Origin: Candidatus Zipacnadum vermilionense
Lineage (GTDB): Bacteria > Armatimonadota > Zipacnadia > Zipacnadales > Zipacnadaceae
Length of the DNA: 64,000 bases
Direction: 5' to 3'
Assembly: GCA_029821755.1 (NCBI GenBank)
Contig: JALGSV010000007.1
Location: 216,368-280,367 of the forward strand
Shown: one piece after another, positions 22,667-30,470 of the stretch
How the letters are laid out: the number at the start of each line of letters is the position of its first letter
How positions within the stretch are numbered: position 1 is the stretch's first letter
The notes under the pieces: generated by a model
Database searches by the model: none
What the model saw: the letters and a program-made list of their open reading frames with translations, nothing else
What the model was told of the DNA's origin: nothing
Position numbers and translations under genes: made by a program

Positions 22667-23917
22667 ATGGTAAATCGCACTCTCGCGCAAGCTGATTCGC
22701 AGATTGCGCAGATCCTGGCCAAGGAAACCGAGCGCCAGGAGAAGACGCTGATGCTGATTCCCTCGGAGAACTACGCTAGCCGCGCCGTCATGGCGGCTTG
22801 CGGCTCCGTGTTCACCAACAAGTACGCTGAGGGCTACCCCGGCAAGCGCTACTACAATGGGTGCCAGTACTACGACGAGCTGGAGCAGGTCGCCATCGAC
22901 CGCGCCAAGGCTCTGTTCAAGTGCGACCACGCCAACGTGCAACTGCACACGGGCTCGCAGGCGAACATGGCGGCGTACTATGCGATGCTCAAACCCGGTG
23001 ACAAGATCATGGCCATGAGCGTCGCCCAGGGGGGGCATCTGACCCATGGGGCGTCGGTCAACTTCTCCGGGCAGATGTACGAGTCGCATTTCTACGGCCT
23101 GGACCCGGACACCGATCAACTCAATTACGAGCAGATCCGGCAGATGGCCATGGAGGTGCGGCCGCGGCTGGTTATCTGCGGCGCGAGCGCCTATCCGCGC
23201 GTCATCGACTTCCGCATCTTCAAGGACATTGCCGACGAGTGCGGGGCCTACCTGATGGCCGACATCGCCCACATCTGCGGGCTGGTGGCGGCGGAGGTGC
23301 ACCCTACCCCGGTGCCCTTCAGCGACATCGTGACCTCGACGACGCACAAGACCCTGCGCGGGCCGCGCGGAGCGCTGATGCTGTGCAAGGAGCAATGGGC
23401 GGGGAAGGTGGACCGGGCGGTGTTCCCCGGCGTGCAGGCCGGGCCGCTGATGCACATCGTGGCGGGCAAGGCGGTGGCCTTCAAGGAAGCTGGCGAGTTC
23501 GGCTTCCGCGAGTACCAGCGCCAGATCGTCCGCAACGCCCACGCCCTGGCCAAGACGCTGCTGGACGAGGGGTTCACTCTGGTGACGGGAGGGACGGACA
23601 ACCACCTGCTGCTGGTGGACCTGCGCAATAAGGGCATCACCGGCGCGGAGGCGGCGGACAGGATGGAAGTGGCGGGGATGGTGGTTAACAAGAACCTCAT
23701 CCCCAACGACCCGACGCCCCCGGCGGTGACCAGCGGCATTCGCCCCGGCACCCCCGGGCTGACTACGCGGGGCATGAAGGAACCGGAGATGGCCCTGGTC
23801 GGCAGGTGGATCGCGCGGGTCATCCACGAGGGGAAGAGCAATCCGCAGGTGCTAGACAAAGTGCGGGGCGAGGTAGAGGAGCTCTGCGCGGCGTTCCCGA
23901 TCTATCTGGACCTGTAG
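22667..23917 (+). CDS. glyA: Serine hydroxymethyltransferase
   Basis: PLP enzyme moving a one-carbon unit from serine to tetrahydrofolate, giving glycine and methylene-THF. The 416 residues begin MVNRTLAQADSQIAQILA and contain LIPSENYASRAVMAA, YAEGYPGKRYY, the cofactor site TSTTHKTLRGPRG with the Schiff-base lysine near 228, and FPGVQAGPLMH near 254. Length and motifs are typical. ATG 22667 has a modest site upstream. The one-carbon product feeds purH (about 3 kb upstream), though they are separate transcripts. Confidence 0.95.
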   Translation: MVNRTLAQADSQIAQILAKETERQEKTLMLIPSENYASRAVMAACGSVFTNKYAEGYPGKRYYNGCQYYDELEQVAIDRAKALFKCDHANVQLHTGSQANMAAYYAMLKPGDKIMAMSVAQGGHLTHGASVNFSGQMYESHFYGLDPDTDQLNYEQIRQMAMEVRPRLVICGASAYPRVIDFRIFKDIADECGAYLMADIAHICGLVAAEVHPTPVPFSDIVTSTTHKTLRGPRGALMLCKEQWAGKVDRAVFPGVQAGPLMHIVAGKAVAFKEAGEFGFREYQRQIVRNAHALAKTLLDEGFTLVTGGTDNHLLLVDLRNKGITGAEAADRMEVAGMVVNKNLIPNDPTPPAVTSGIRPGTPGLTTRGMKEPEMALVGRWIARVIHEGKSNPQVLDKVRGEVEELCAAFPIYLDL

Positions 23918-23959
23918 CCCTCAAGGGGACGGACACCTCTTCGGTGGACCGAAGAAGCA

Positions 23960-24811
23960 TCAGCCCCCAGGGAGCCTCCACGTCACCATCTCTGCCTTCC
24001 CTCGCGCCAGCGGGGAGGCGTCGGCTTTCTCCACGTGGCCATCGGCGTAGACCACGTTGAATTTCCCGCGGTGGGGGCCCTTACCGTTGAGGAGAGGCGC
24101 GTCGGCGGCTACCGCCAGGCTTTGGTTGCCGTCCTGGAGACGCTGGAAGTCCATCTGCCGCGCGGTGGGGTAGGGCATGCCGTCGTGGCGGGCGGGGCAA
24201 ACCCAGGTGGCGTGGGGAATGCCGCGCGATTCGAGCGCCGCCGACCAGTCCCCGCGAGGCGGCGGCGCGCCGTAGTCCATCGCGTACATCCGCATCCCCA
24301 GGGCGATCACCTTCAACTGTCCGCCGCAGCGCTCCCGGTCGGCCGTCTCCCGCACTAACCCCAGCCCCTGTCGCGCCAGCAGCCCTCCCACTACGGTTCC
24401 CGCCAGGAATATCACCACTGCCAGCAGTGGTCCCAGCCATAGCGAGCGACTCGAGCGGCCCCGGGGCGCGGGCTGAACGGGAGCCGCGGCAGGCTGAACC
24501 GGCGCCGCTTGCGGAGTCGGAGGCGGTCCCACCGGTCGCGGCGGCGAAACCGGGGGTGGGGGGGCGGGGAGAGTTGGGGTGGAGAAGACCTCGGTGGGCA
24601 CGAGCCAGTTGCCCTGCGGGTCCCAGGTCACCCGGTCTTCGGGCCGCAGCTGGCCCTGGAAGTAGAGCAACTCCAGCGTCTCCCAGTCGTACGGCCCATG
24701 CACCTGGCCCTCGCGCGCCAGCCAGGCGGGTACATAGGTGCCGCACTGCGGGCAGGTCGTACCGCTGTGTGGCAGCGGGCCTTGGCACTGGGAGCAGGTG
24801 GGTAGTGGCAT
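23960..24811 (-). CDS. Zinc-ribbon, GYF_2-like and prepilin-like hybrid protein
   Basis: 283 residues made of four parts. A zinc ribbon (CSQCQGPLPHSGTTCPQCG) at 6-24 leads to a GYF_2-like domain (AREGQVHGPYDWETLELLYF to WDPQGNWLVP) at 32-72. A long Pro-rich linker and a membrane helix (about 127-150) follow. The end (150-283) resembles prepilin-like/DUF1559 proteins, with the signature H-x9-DG in HRGKFNVVYADGHVE. I would call it a membrane-anchored envelope protein of unknown role. It ends a minus-strand run with lpxC, 58 bases after the preceding gene. No good ribosome site is seen. Confidence 0.7.
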   Translation of the reverse strand: MPLPTCSQCQGPLPHSGTTCPQCGTYVPAWLAREGQVHGPYDWETLELLYFQGQLRPEDRVTWDPQGNWLVPTEVFSTPTLPAPPPPVSPPRPVGPPPTPQAAPVQPAAAPVQPAPRGRSSRSLWLGPLLAVVIFLAGTVVGGLLARQGLGLVRETADRERCGGQLKVIALGMRMYAMDYGAPPPRGDWSAALESRGIPHATWVCPARHDGMPYPTARQMDFQRLQDGNQSLAVAADAPLLNGKGPHRGKFNVVYADGHVEKADASPLARGKAEMVTWRLPGG

Positions 24812-24869
24812 ATTTTGTCTCTGTCCCGGCAGGCGGCGCGGGCCTCCCGGAGGCTCTCTTCCCCCGCCC

Positions 24870-25844
24870 CTACACCTCGTCCGGCGTGTACTCTTCCCCG
24901 CTGCGGCGCAGACAGTTGACGGCCTCGGCGTCCAGCTCGGCTATCTGCTCCAGGCGCTCGTAGTGCTCGGCGCGCCACTCTGGATGAGCCCAGAGAATCT
25001 CCCCTTCCGGTGCGGCCAAGGCCACGCTCAGCGGCTCCAGCAAGTCGAGGAGATGATCGTACAGGGCGGCGGCTCGCGCGACCCAGGCTGCCGCCGGTTG
25101 CGGGAGCTGCTCCCGTTGCGCCTCGAGGAAGTCGCGCGCCGCGGTCCGGGCCCCCACCAACGCCGTCAGGGCCGCCGCGGCCTCCCCCGCCACCGGTGCC
25201 GTCGGCTCGACCTGGTCCGACAAGAGATGCAGCCAGGTCCGGTACGCGCCGGCGCAGCCCGGCCGGTCCTGCTCCCAGCAGGCGCGCGCCGCGGCGGCGG
25301 CGGCGGCCCGCAGCGTCTCAGCATGCGCCGGCTCGCCGGGGCCGAGGGCGAGAAGCAGGTTGCCCTGGGCGGGAGCGGCGATATACGGGTCTCCGGGCGC
25401 GTTGTGCGGCCCATACCCGCAGATCAGGCCCCCGGTCGGACAACCCGCCAGTAGCGCCCAGCTCGGCTCCGCCGGCGGCCAGCCGCCTAGCACTACGGGG
25501 CGATCCGCGGCCGTCTCCTGCGCCACGAGTTGGAGTATCCTCTCCGGCGCGATACCCTCTGAGGCGGTCAGAACCTCGGCCCGGCGGTAGCCCAGCGCGG
25601 CCAAGACGGAGCTCAAGTCCAGCGCCGGCGCCCGTGGAGTGTACGCACAAACGGGCCCTCGCAGCCGGAAGGCCTCGCCGCTCACCGCCGCTAAGGCAGG
25701 GAAAGCGCCGGGGAAGCCCGCATACGCTAGAGCCTGCCCGAGCACTGGCAACAAGTCCGCTGCTCCCGTCATCGAGGGGCAGGGCAGGCCAGGGAGCAGC
25801 CGGCTATCGGGTCCCCTGGCGCTCAGGTTCAGGCGCGAGAGCAT
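24870..25844 (-). CDS. BtrH-like / C39-like fold protein, function unknown
   Basis: 324 residues. The layout is LLPGLPCPS early, then DLLPVLGQALAYAGF, AVSGEAFRL, a mid-region TPRAPALDLSSVLAALGYRR, and AADRPVVLGGWPPAEPSW. This is reminiscent of papain-like C39 or BtrH-N proteins, where a Cys-His-type fold handles peptide or acyl groups. The helical second half (about 200-324) has no clear motif. I cannot say it is catalytic. It lies 21 bases after the stalk-domain gene and so probably belongs to the lpxC transcript. Confidence 0.65.
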   Translation of the reverse strand: MLSRLNLSARGPDSRLLPGLPCPSMTGAADLLPVLGQALAYAGFPGAFPALAAVSGEAFRLRGPVCAYTPRAPALDLSSVLAALGYRRAEVLTASEGIAPERILQLVAQETAADRPVVLGGWPPAEPSWALLAGCPTGGLICGYGPHNAPGDPYIAAPAQGNLLLALGPGEPAHAETLRAAAAAAARACWEQDRPGCAGAYRTWLHLLSDQVEPTAPVAGEAAAALTALVGARTAARDFLEAQREQLPQPAAAWVARAAALYDHLLDLLEPLSVALAAPEGEILWAHPEWRAEHYERLEQIAELDAEAVNCLRRSGEEYTPDEV

Positions 25845-25865
25845 GAGGTGCGGGATGCCGCCATT

Positions 25866-28013
25866 TCACTCGCCCTTGATGTTGATGGTCTGCGTCTCCA
25901 CCACCGTCCCATCTGCGTCCAGTAATTCGGCGACCACTTGGTACTTGTCGGCTACGCCCAGCAGCGGCAGCTTCAGGTCGATCGCCTCGGTCTGCCACTG
26001 GCCGTCCTCATTCGCGGTGCAGGTCACCTGCGCCACCTGGCCACTGAGTTCTACCAGGATGCGGGTGTTGTAGGTGAGGGTGATCCGCACCTCGGAGGCA
26101 GGCGGCGCCAGCCCGGCGATGGTCAGATCGCGCGGGGCCACGTCGCCCTCGGTCGGTTGGTTCACCTTGAGCGACTTGGGCAGGCCCATCCGGATCGCGA
26201 AGGGCGTGGTAGCGGCCAGTTGGAGGTCCTGGTCGGCGTCATCCTTGGCGCGGACAGTAACCGGGGCGGGCACCGCCCGGTCGCCGGGGACCACCTGGTA
26301 AGTCGCTCGGTAGGTGATTAGCCCCGCCTGGTCAGAGACCTCCACCATCGGCAGGTCGGTCTTGAAGGTTCCCAGATCGGCCACCGGGTTAGTCAAGGGG
26401 GCCACGGCGTAAGCCTGCACCGTGAGGGTGTCGCCCTCGGTCAGCGCCTGCAGCCCGTCCTGGCTCACACCAATCAGCGGCATATCCGGAGCGAGGGTCA
26501 CGGTGAAGTTCCAGCGCCGCGTCTTTTCGTTGCCCGCCTTGTCCTTGACGGTGAAGTCCGCTTGGTGCAGGCCTGCCGTCAACGCCGGGGCCTGGACTGC
26601 CGCCCGTGTGCGCAAGACCACCAGGCCCTCGGTCAGCGTCTGGCCGTCCAGGGCGAAGCGGACGCTGGTCAGGTCTGGACCGCTGCCCTGGTCGGAGAAC
26701 AGCACTGCCAGCGCTGGGGTCGCGTTGGACAACTGCGAGTTGGGTGCCGGCACGGGCCTGGTGATAGCCGGGGGGATGGTGTCAAAGGTGATCCTCTGCT
26801 CAGCGGTGAGAGGCTCCGCCTGTTGAGCACCTTTGGTCAGGCTGGCGGTGAGGTCGGCACTGGTAAGGTCGGCGTTGGCCGGCACCACGAATTCGCCGGC
26901 ATACCGTCCCGCCGGCTCTTCCCCGGTGGCCATGTGCGGGTACTCGTCGCCGAGGGAGAACGTGACCGTCGCCCCCGCCGTGCCCTGGATCAGCACCTGC
27001 AGCGTCTCGCCCGCGCGCAGAGGGCGAGAGTAGTTGGCCGGCGCCACTGACAGGAGTTGGACAGCTGCCTGCTGCGGCCCGACGGGATGCGAGGCGGTGA
27101 TGTCCCACACCTGGTTGAAGGTCGGGTTGTAGCGCACCGTCAGGTCCGCTCCCGGCGTCAGGGAGGCCAGGTCCACGTCTTCGCCGGCGGCAGTGTGTAC
27201 CTGCACTCCCGCGCCCAGGTCGAGAGTGGTGCCGTCAGCGAGAATCAGCCGGTTCTGGCCTACGGCGTGCAGCTTGCCGGTTCGTTCTCGGTAGGTCGCG
27301 GCCAGGCGGGTCACCCGGTCCTGCGCGTTGAGGGTCAGATGTACCTGATCACCCGGGTGCAGGTCGTTCAGAGTAGCGGGCTTGGTCGGCTGCCCTTCCT
27401 CGGCGCGAGTGTAGGTAATACCCGCGGCGGCCACGTAGGCCTGGGCCGCGATGCCCGCTCCGGCCTGTACCAGGAAGGCGGGCGGCGGGCCGGGGTAGGC
27501 CTGCAGCAACATGCCGGTGGTCCCGTCGGTGGTGGTGGCGGGGGGCGGCGTCCCGGTGAAGACCAGGGCCGCCGTCTGCTGGGCGGCGTCCCAAGTGTAC
27601 TGTGCTCCCCAGGCATGAGCCAGAACGGCAAGCGGCACTTGGGGGACGCCATTAGCCAGCGTGGGCGCCACCGCGGTGGCCTCGGGCACCTCGTGGTCTA
27701 CCTGGACCAGAGCCTGCCCTACCCACATCTGCACCGTCACCTCGCCCCGGACCAGGCGGATGAAGCCGGGGTCGGGGTCAAAAAGCCACTCGGCGCCTAG
27801 CGCCTCGGCAAGGGCTTGCAGCGGCGCGAACACCTCACCACCATCCCCCACGCGCGTGAGAGGCGCACCCAACGTTACCGGCTGGCCGTCCACCGTCAAC
27901 TGGAGGGCGGCGGGCGCGGCGGAAGAAAGACTCGGCGCAATCGCCAGGGCGATCAGTACGGCGGCCGCTGTCCAGAGAAGTGACGACCAGGGATAGGGCG
28001 AGAATTTGCGCAT
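25866..28013 (-). CDS. Exported protein with copper-amine-oxidase-N-like (stalk) domain
   Basis: 715 residues. ATG 28013 (MRKFSPYPWSSLLW) has AAGGAG 10 bases upstream. An N-terminal membrane/signal segment ends near residue 35. A copper amine oxidase N-like stalk domain follows (about 40-155, with DGQPVTLGAPLTRVGDGGEVFAPLQALAEALGA), then several beta-rich repeats of Ig-like nature, including the DGTTLDLG block and PxGP linkers, to the end. Such proteins are thought to bind cell-wall or envelope surfaces. It directly follows lpxC (17 bases). Confidence 0.75.
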   Translation of the reverse strand: MRKFSPYPWSSLLWTAAAVLIALAIAPSLSSAAPAALQLTVDGQPVTLGAPLTRVGDGGEVFAPLQALAEALGAEWLFDPDPGFIRLVRGEVTVQMWVGQALVQVDHEVPEATAVAPTLANGVPQVPLAVLAHAWGAQYTWDAAQQTAALVFTGTPPPATTTDGTTGMLLQAYPGPPPAFLVQAGAGIAAQAYVAAAGITYTRAEEGQPTKPATLNDLHPGDQVHLTLNAQDRVTRLAATYRERTGKLHAVGQNRLILADGTTLDLGAGVQVHTAAGEDVDLASLTPGADLTVRYNPTFNQVWDITASHPVGPQQAAVQLLSVAPANYSRPLRAGETLQVLIQGTAGATVTFSLGDEYPHMATGEEPAGRYAGEFVVPANADLTSADLTASLTKGAQQAEPLTAEQRITFDTIPPAITRPVPAPNSQLSNATPALAVLFSDQGSGPDLTSVRFALDGQTLTEGLVVLRTRAAVQAPALTAGLHQADFTVKDKAGNEKTRRWNFTVTLAPDMPLIGVSQDGLQALTEGDTLTVQAYAVAPLTNPVADLGTFKTDLPMVEVSDQAGLITYRATYQVVPGDRAVPAPVTVRAKDDADQDLQLAATTPFAIRMGLPKSLKVNQPTEGDVAPRDLTIAGLAPPASEVRITLTYNTRILVELSGQVAQVTCTANEDGQWQTEAIDLKLPLLGVADKYQVVAELLDADGTVVETQTINIKGE

Positions 28014-28029
28014 GGAACTCACTCCTTGC

Positions 28030-28848
28030 CTAGAGGATAGGGGCCAGAGCTTGGCCCAGACGATGGTTCAGTTGGTGCCCCGACTGGTAGGCGACGACTC
28101 TCCCCTGCAGCGGGCGTCCCAGCAGGTAGAGGTCGCCGATCAGGTCCAGGAGCTTGTGCCTGGCAAAGGCGTAGGGCAGCACCGGATCGGCAGAGAAGTG
28201 GTCGGCATACAGCACAATCGCGTTCTCCTCCGACCCGCCCCGCAGCAGCCCCTGCTCCTGGGCATAGCGTGCTTCCGCCTCGGTAGTGAAGGTGCGCGCG
28301 GGGGCGATTTCGGCGGCGAAGTCGTCAGTCTCCGGCCGATAGCGGGCCCACTGGCGACCCACCAGCGGGTGCGGGTGATCCAATACGTACACGTACTCGG
28401 TCTCCTGCGCCGGGGTCGCGGAGACGAAGGACTCACCTTCGCACGCCACATGGGGCTGCGTCACCACCACGGGGAGTATTTCGCCCCCCATCTCCCTGAC
28501 GCCTGCCGCGACCAGCAGTTCCGTCCAAGGCCGGGCGCTGCCGTCTAGAAGGGGAATTTCCGGGCCATCCACCTCGACGAGGGCGTCGGTTATCCGCTCG
28601 GCACACAGAGCGGCCAGCAGGTGCTCGATGTAGATGACGTTGCTGTCCGGCGTGCCCACGGCGCTGCAACCAGGCGCGGCGAAGGCGGCGGACAAGTCCA
28701 GCGGCCAGGCCTGGCCAGTGTCGAGACGCGCCAGACGCAGGCCCGTCCCCTCCGCCGCCGGATGGAAAGTGACGCGGAGGGTCTGCCCGCTCCGGACGCC
28801 GATGCCCGCTAGCTCTCGGGAATGCGCCAGAGTGCGCCGACTAGCCAT
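28030..28848 (-). CDS. lpxC: UDP-3-O-acyl-N-acetylglucosamine deacetylase LpxC
   Basis: Zinc enzyme that makes the first committed step of lipid A, so the organism has an LPS outer membrane. The 272 residues show EHLLAAL (catalytic Glu and a zinc His), ARHKLLDLIGDL with the zinc His and Asp, and SGHQLNH with the catalytic base His. It is slightly shorter than common LpxC (about 300). ATG 28848 overlaps the end of the upstream repeat-protein gene by 8 bases, so translation is coupled. A perfect TTGACA-18-TATACT promoter serves the operon at 29396-29425. Confidence 0.92.
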   Translation of the reverse strand: MASRRTLAHSRELAGIGVRSGQTLRVTFHPAAEGTGLRLARLDTGQAWPLDLSAAFAAPGCSAVGTPDSNVIYIEHLLAALCAERITDALVEVDGPEIPLLDGSARPWTELLVAAGVREMGGEILPVVVTQPHVACEGESFVSATPAQETEYVYVLDHPHPLVGRQWARYRPETDDFAAEIAPARTFTTEAEARYAQEQGLLRGGSEENAIVLYADHFSADPVLPYAFARHKLLDLIGDLYLLGRPLQGRVVAYQSGHQLNHRLGQALAPIL

Positions 28849-29377
28849 TCAGTTCCTCCGGGAGGTTGCGCAGCAGTTCGCGTAGGAAGTCCGGGCAGGC
28901 CGGGTGGGTGAGCAAGTCAGACAGAGGGTGGGCGGTCAGGCCGCCGCCACCCAGGCCCCACCAGCCCAGCACGCCCCCACCGAAGGCGACCATGCCCACG
29001 GCCGTGCCGCCGATCGCCACGAGCCCCACGGCCATGCCGCCCAGGGCCAGCCCCAACCCCACCGCCGCCCCGCCTATCGCCACTACCCCCAGCGAGAAGC
29101 CCCCCAGCGCGATCCCGCCAAAGGCCGCACCTCCCAGCGCCAGGACGCCCACGGCGACGTTGCCGATAGCGATGATCCCCTTGGCGACCAGCGGCTTGCC
29201 GGTAGCCGGGTCAAAGCCATTGGCGATGTGCACCAGGGGCCAGCCCCAGACGGTGGTCGGGCTTTTGTACTCGCGGCTCCAGCGCGCACCCGACCCGCCC
29301 TGGACGGCCAACTGGGCCTCCAGCCGCGCCAGGCGCTGCTCCAACTGCTCCCGATCACCGGACCTGCGGTCTGCCAT
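28841..29377 (-). CDS. Membrane protein with Gly-hydrophobic repeats
   Basis: 178 residues. ATG 29377 (MADRRSGDREQLEQRLARLEAQLA) starts with a charged coiled-coil helix (2-27), then a polar stretch (SPTTVWGWPLVHIANGFDP), then from about 70 to 150 a run of short repeats of type A-x-G-x-x-x-L-G-G: AIGNVAVGVLALGGAAFGG, IALGGFSLGVVAIGG, and so on. These probably form a sheet or hydrophobic stack in or at the membrane. The last 25 residues are charged. I do not recognise the family. It is first in the operon with lpxC. Confidence 0.7.
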   Translation of the reverse strand: MADRRSGDREQLEQRLARLEAQLAVQGGSGARWSREYKSPTTVWGWPLVHIANGFDPATGKPLVAKGIIAIGNVAVGVLALGGAAFGGIALGGFSLGVVAIGGAAVGLGLALGGMAVGLVAIGGTAVGMVAFGGGVLGWWGLGGGGLTAHPLSDLLTHPACPDFLRELLRNLPEELNG

Positions 29378-29395
29378 GCCAATCACCCCGCCCGC

Positions 29396-29425
29396 AGTAT
29401 AGGAAGGGCGGTATGGTGGTGTCAA
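29396..29425 (-). promoter_or_regulatory. Sigma-70-type promoter of the lpxC operon
   Basis: TTGACA (29425 to 29420, minus strand), 18-base spacer, TATACT (29401 to 29396). It lies about 20 bases upstream of ATG 29377. Confidence 0.85.
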
Positions 29426-29538
29426 ATCGCGAGATCGGCCGGGGATCGTGGACCGTAGAACGGCGAGGCATGCCCGGATCTCGCCCAGCCCAATACCCTC
29501 GGCGCTGGACCGCGCCCCACGATCACGGCCGGTTCCCC

Positions 29539-29567
29539 TTGCCAGTTGCTTCCCGATTTGATAGAAT
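29539..29567 (+). promoter_or_regulatory. Sigma-70-type promoter of secG
   Basis: TTGCCA (29539-29544), 17-base spacer, TAGAAT (29562-29567), 70 bases before the secG start. It faces away from the minus-strand lpxC operon promoter at 29396. Confidence 0.8.
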
Positions 29568-29636
29568 ACACGAGTACGATTCGTATGCCGTCCTCCTCCG
29601 GGAGGGGGCGCGGCTAATGGAGGCTGCTTAGTCAGG

Positions 29637-29882
29637 ATGATCATGTTTTTTGCTGTATTGGCTAGTCTGTCCGGCATCGCCATCATTGCTTGCATCTGCC
29701 TGCAGACCGCTAGCCCTGACGCCGGGTTCTCGGCGGCCATGGGGGGTGGTGGGGGTGGCGACTCCAGCTCACGCAAGAGCGGCCAGGACCTGGTCCTTGA
29801 GCGTGTGCTGAAGGCCAGCGCCGTCATCTGGGTTATCTCCTGCCTGATCCTCGCCATACTGCGGCCGGGTGCCGGGCTCTAG
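29637..29882 (+). CDS. secG: Preprotein translocase subunit SecG
   Basis: 81-residue membrane protein, the small subunit of the SecYEG channel. Two membrane helices (about 4-24 and 56-76) flank a Gly/Ser-rich loop (GFSAAMGGGGGGDSSS). The LERVLKASAVIW segment matches the family. The start could also be ATG 29643 (MFFAVLASL) because AGG sits 6 bases before it. A TTGCCA-17-TAGAAT promoter lies upstream. The HIT gene follows 2 bases after the stop and is likely cotranscribed. Confidence 0.85.
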   Translation: MIMFFAVLASLSGIAIIACICLQTASPDAGFSAAMGGGGGGDSSSRKSGQDLVLERVLKASAVIWVISCLILAILRPGAGL

Positions 29883-29884
29883 CC

Positions 29885-30391
29885 ATGGATCACCTGTGGG
29901 CCCCGTGGCGCATGCAGTATGTGACCGGCGAGAAGGCGGAAGGCTGCGTTTTCTGCGCCGCGCCGGGAATGCCGGAGGACGCCGGCGCCCACGTGCTGTA
30001 CCGGGGCGAACACAATTACGTCATACTAAACAGGTTTCCGTACAACAGCGGCCACCTGATGGTGGTCCCCTATGAGCATATGCGCGATTTTGCCGCGCTC
30101 TCGCCCGCCCAACTGGCAGAGATGATGGACCTGGCTCAGGCGGTCATCGAGGCCTACAAAGTCTGCCTGCGGCCGGAGGGGGTTAACCTGGGGATGAACC
30201 TGGGGCAGGCGGCCGGGGCGGGCATCGACGACCATGTGCACCTGCACCTGGTCCCGCGCTGGTGCGGTGATACGAACTTCACTACCACGGTGGGCGACAC
30301 TCGCGTGGTGCCGCAAAGCCTGGAGGACTGCGCAGCGCTAGTCGGCTCGGCACTGCGTGAAGTCATGGCCCGGCGCCGCGCCGGCGCTTAA
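29885..30391 (+). CDS. HIT family nucleotide-binding protein
   Basis: 168 residues with the histidine-triad signature H-x-H-x-H in HVHLHLVPRW (near 118), preceded by NSGHLMVVPYEHM. A CxxC pair near residue 18 (CVFCAAPG) fits the zinc site of some members. Members hydrolyse or transfer nucleotidyl groups on dinucleoside polyphosphates; relatives of this length are often Ap4A phosphorylase-like. The start ATG 29885 lies right after secG, indicating one operon. The substrate is not shown. Confidence 0.88.
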   Translation: MDHLWAPWRMQYVTGEKAEGCVFCAAPGMPEDAGAHVLYRGEHNYVILNRFPYNSGHLMVVPYEHMRDFAALSPAQLAEMMDLAQAVIEAYKVCLRPEGVNLGMNLGQAAGAGIDDHVHLHLVPRWCGDTNFTTTVGDTRVVPQSLEDCAALVGSALREVMARRRAGA

Positions 30392-30470
30392 TCGGATACC
30401 GGGAACTGGAACTAATCATCGTCTGTCGGGCGGCATATTAGATGGCCGTACCGCAAAGGGGCGTAAGCAG

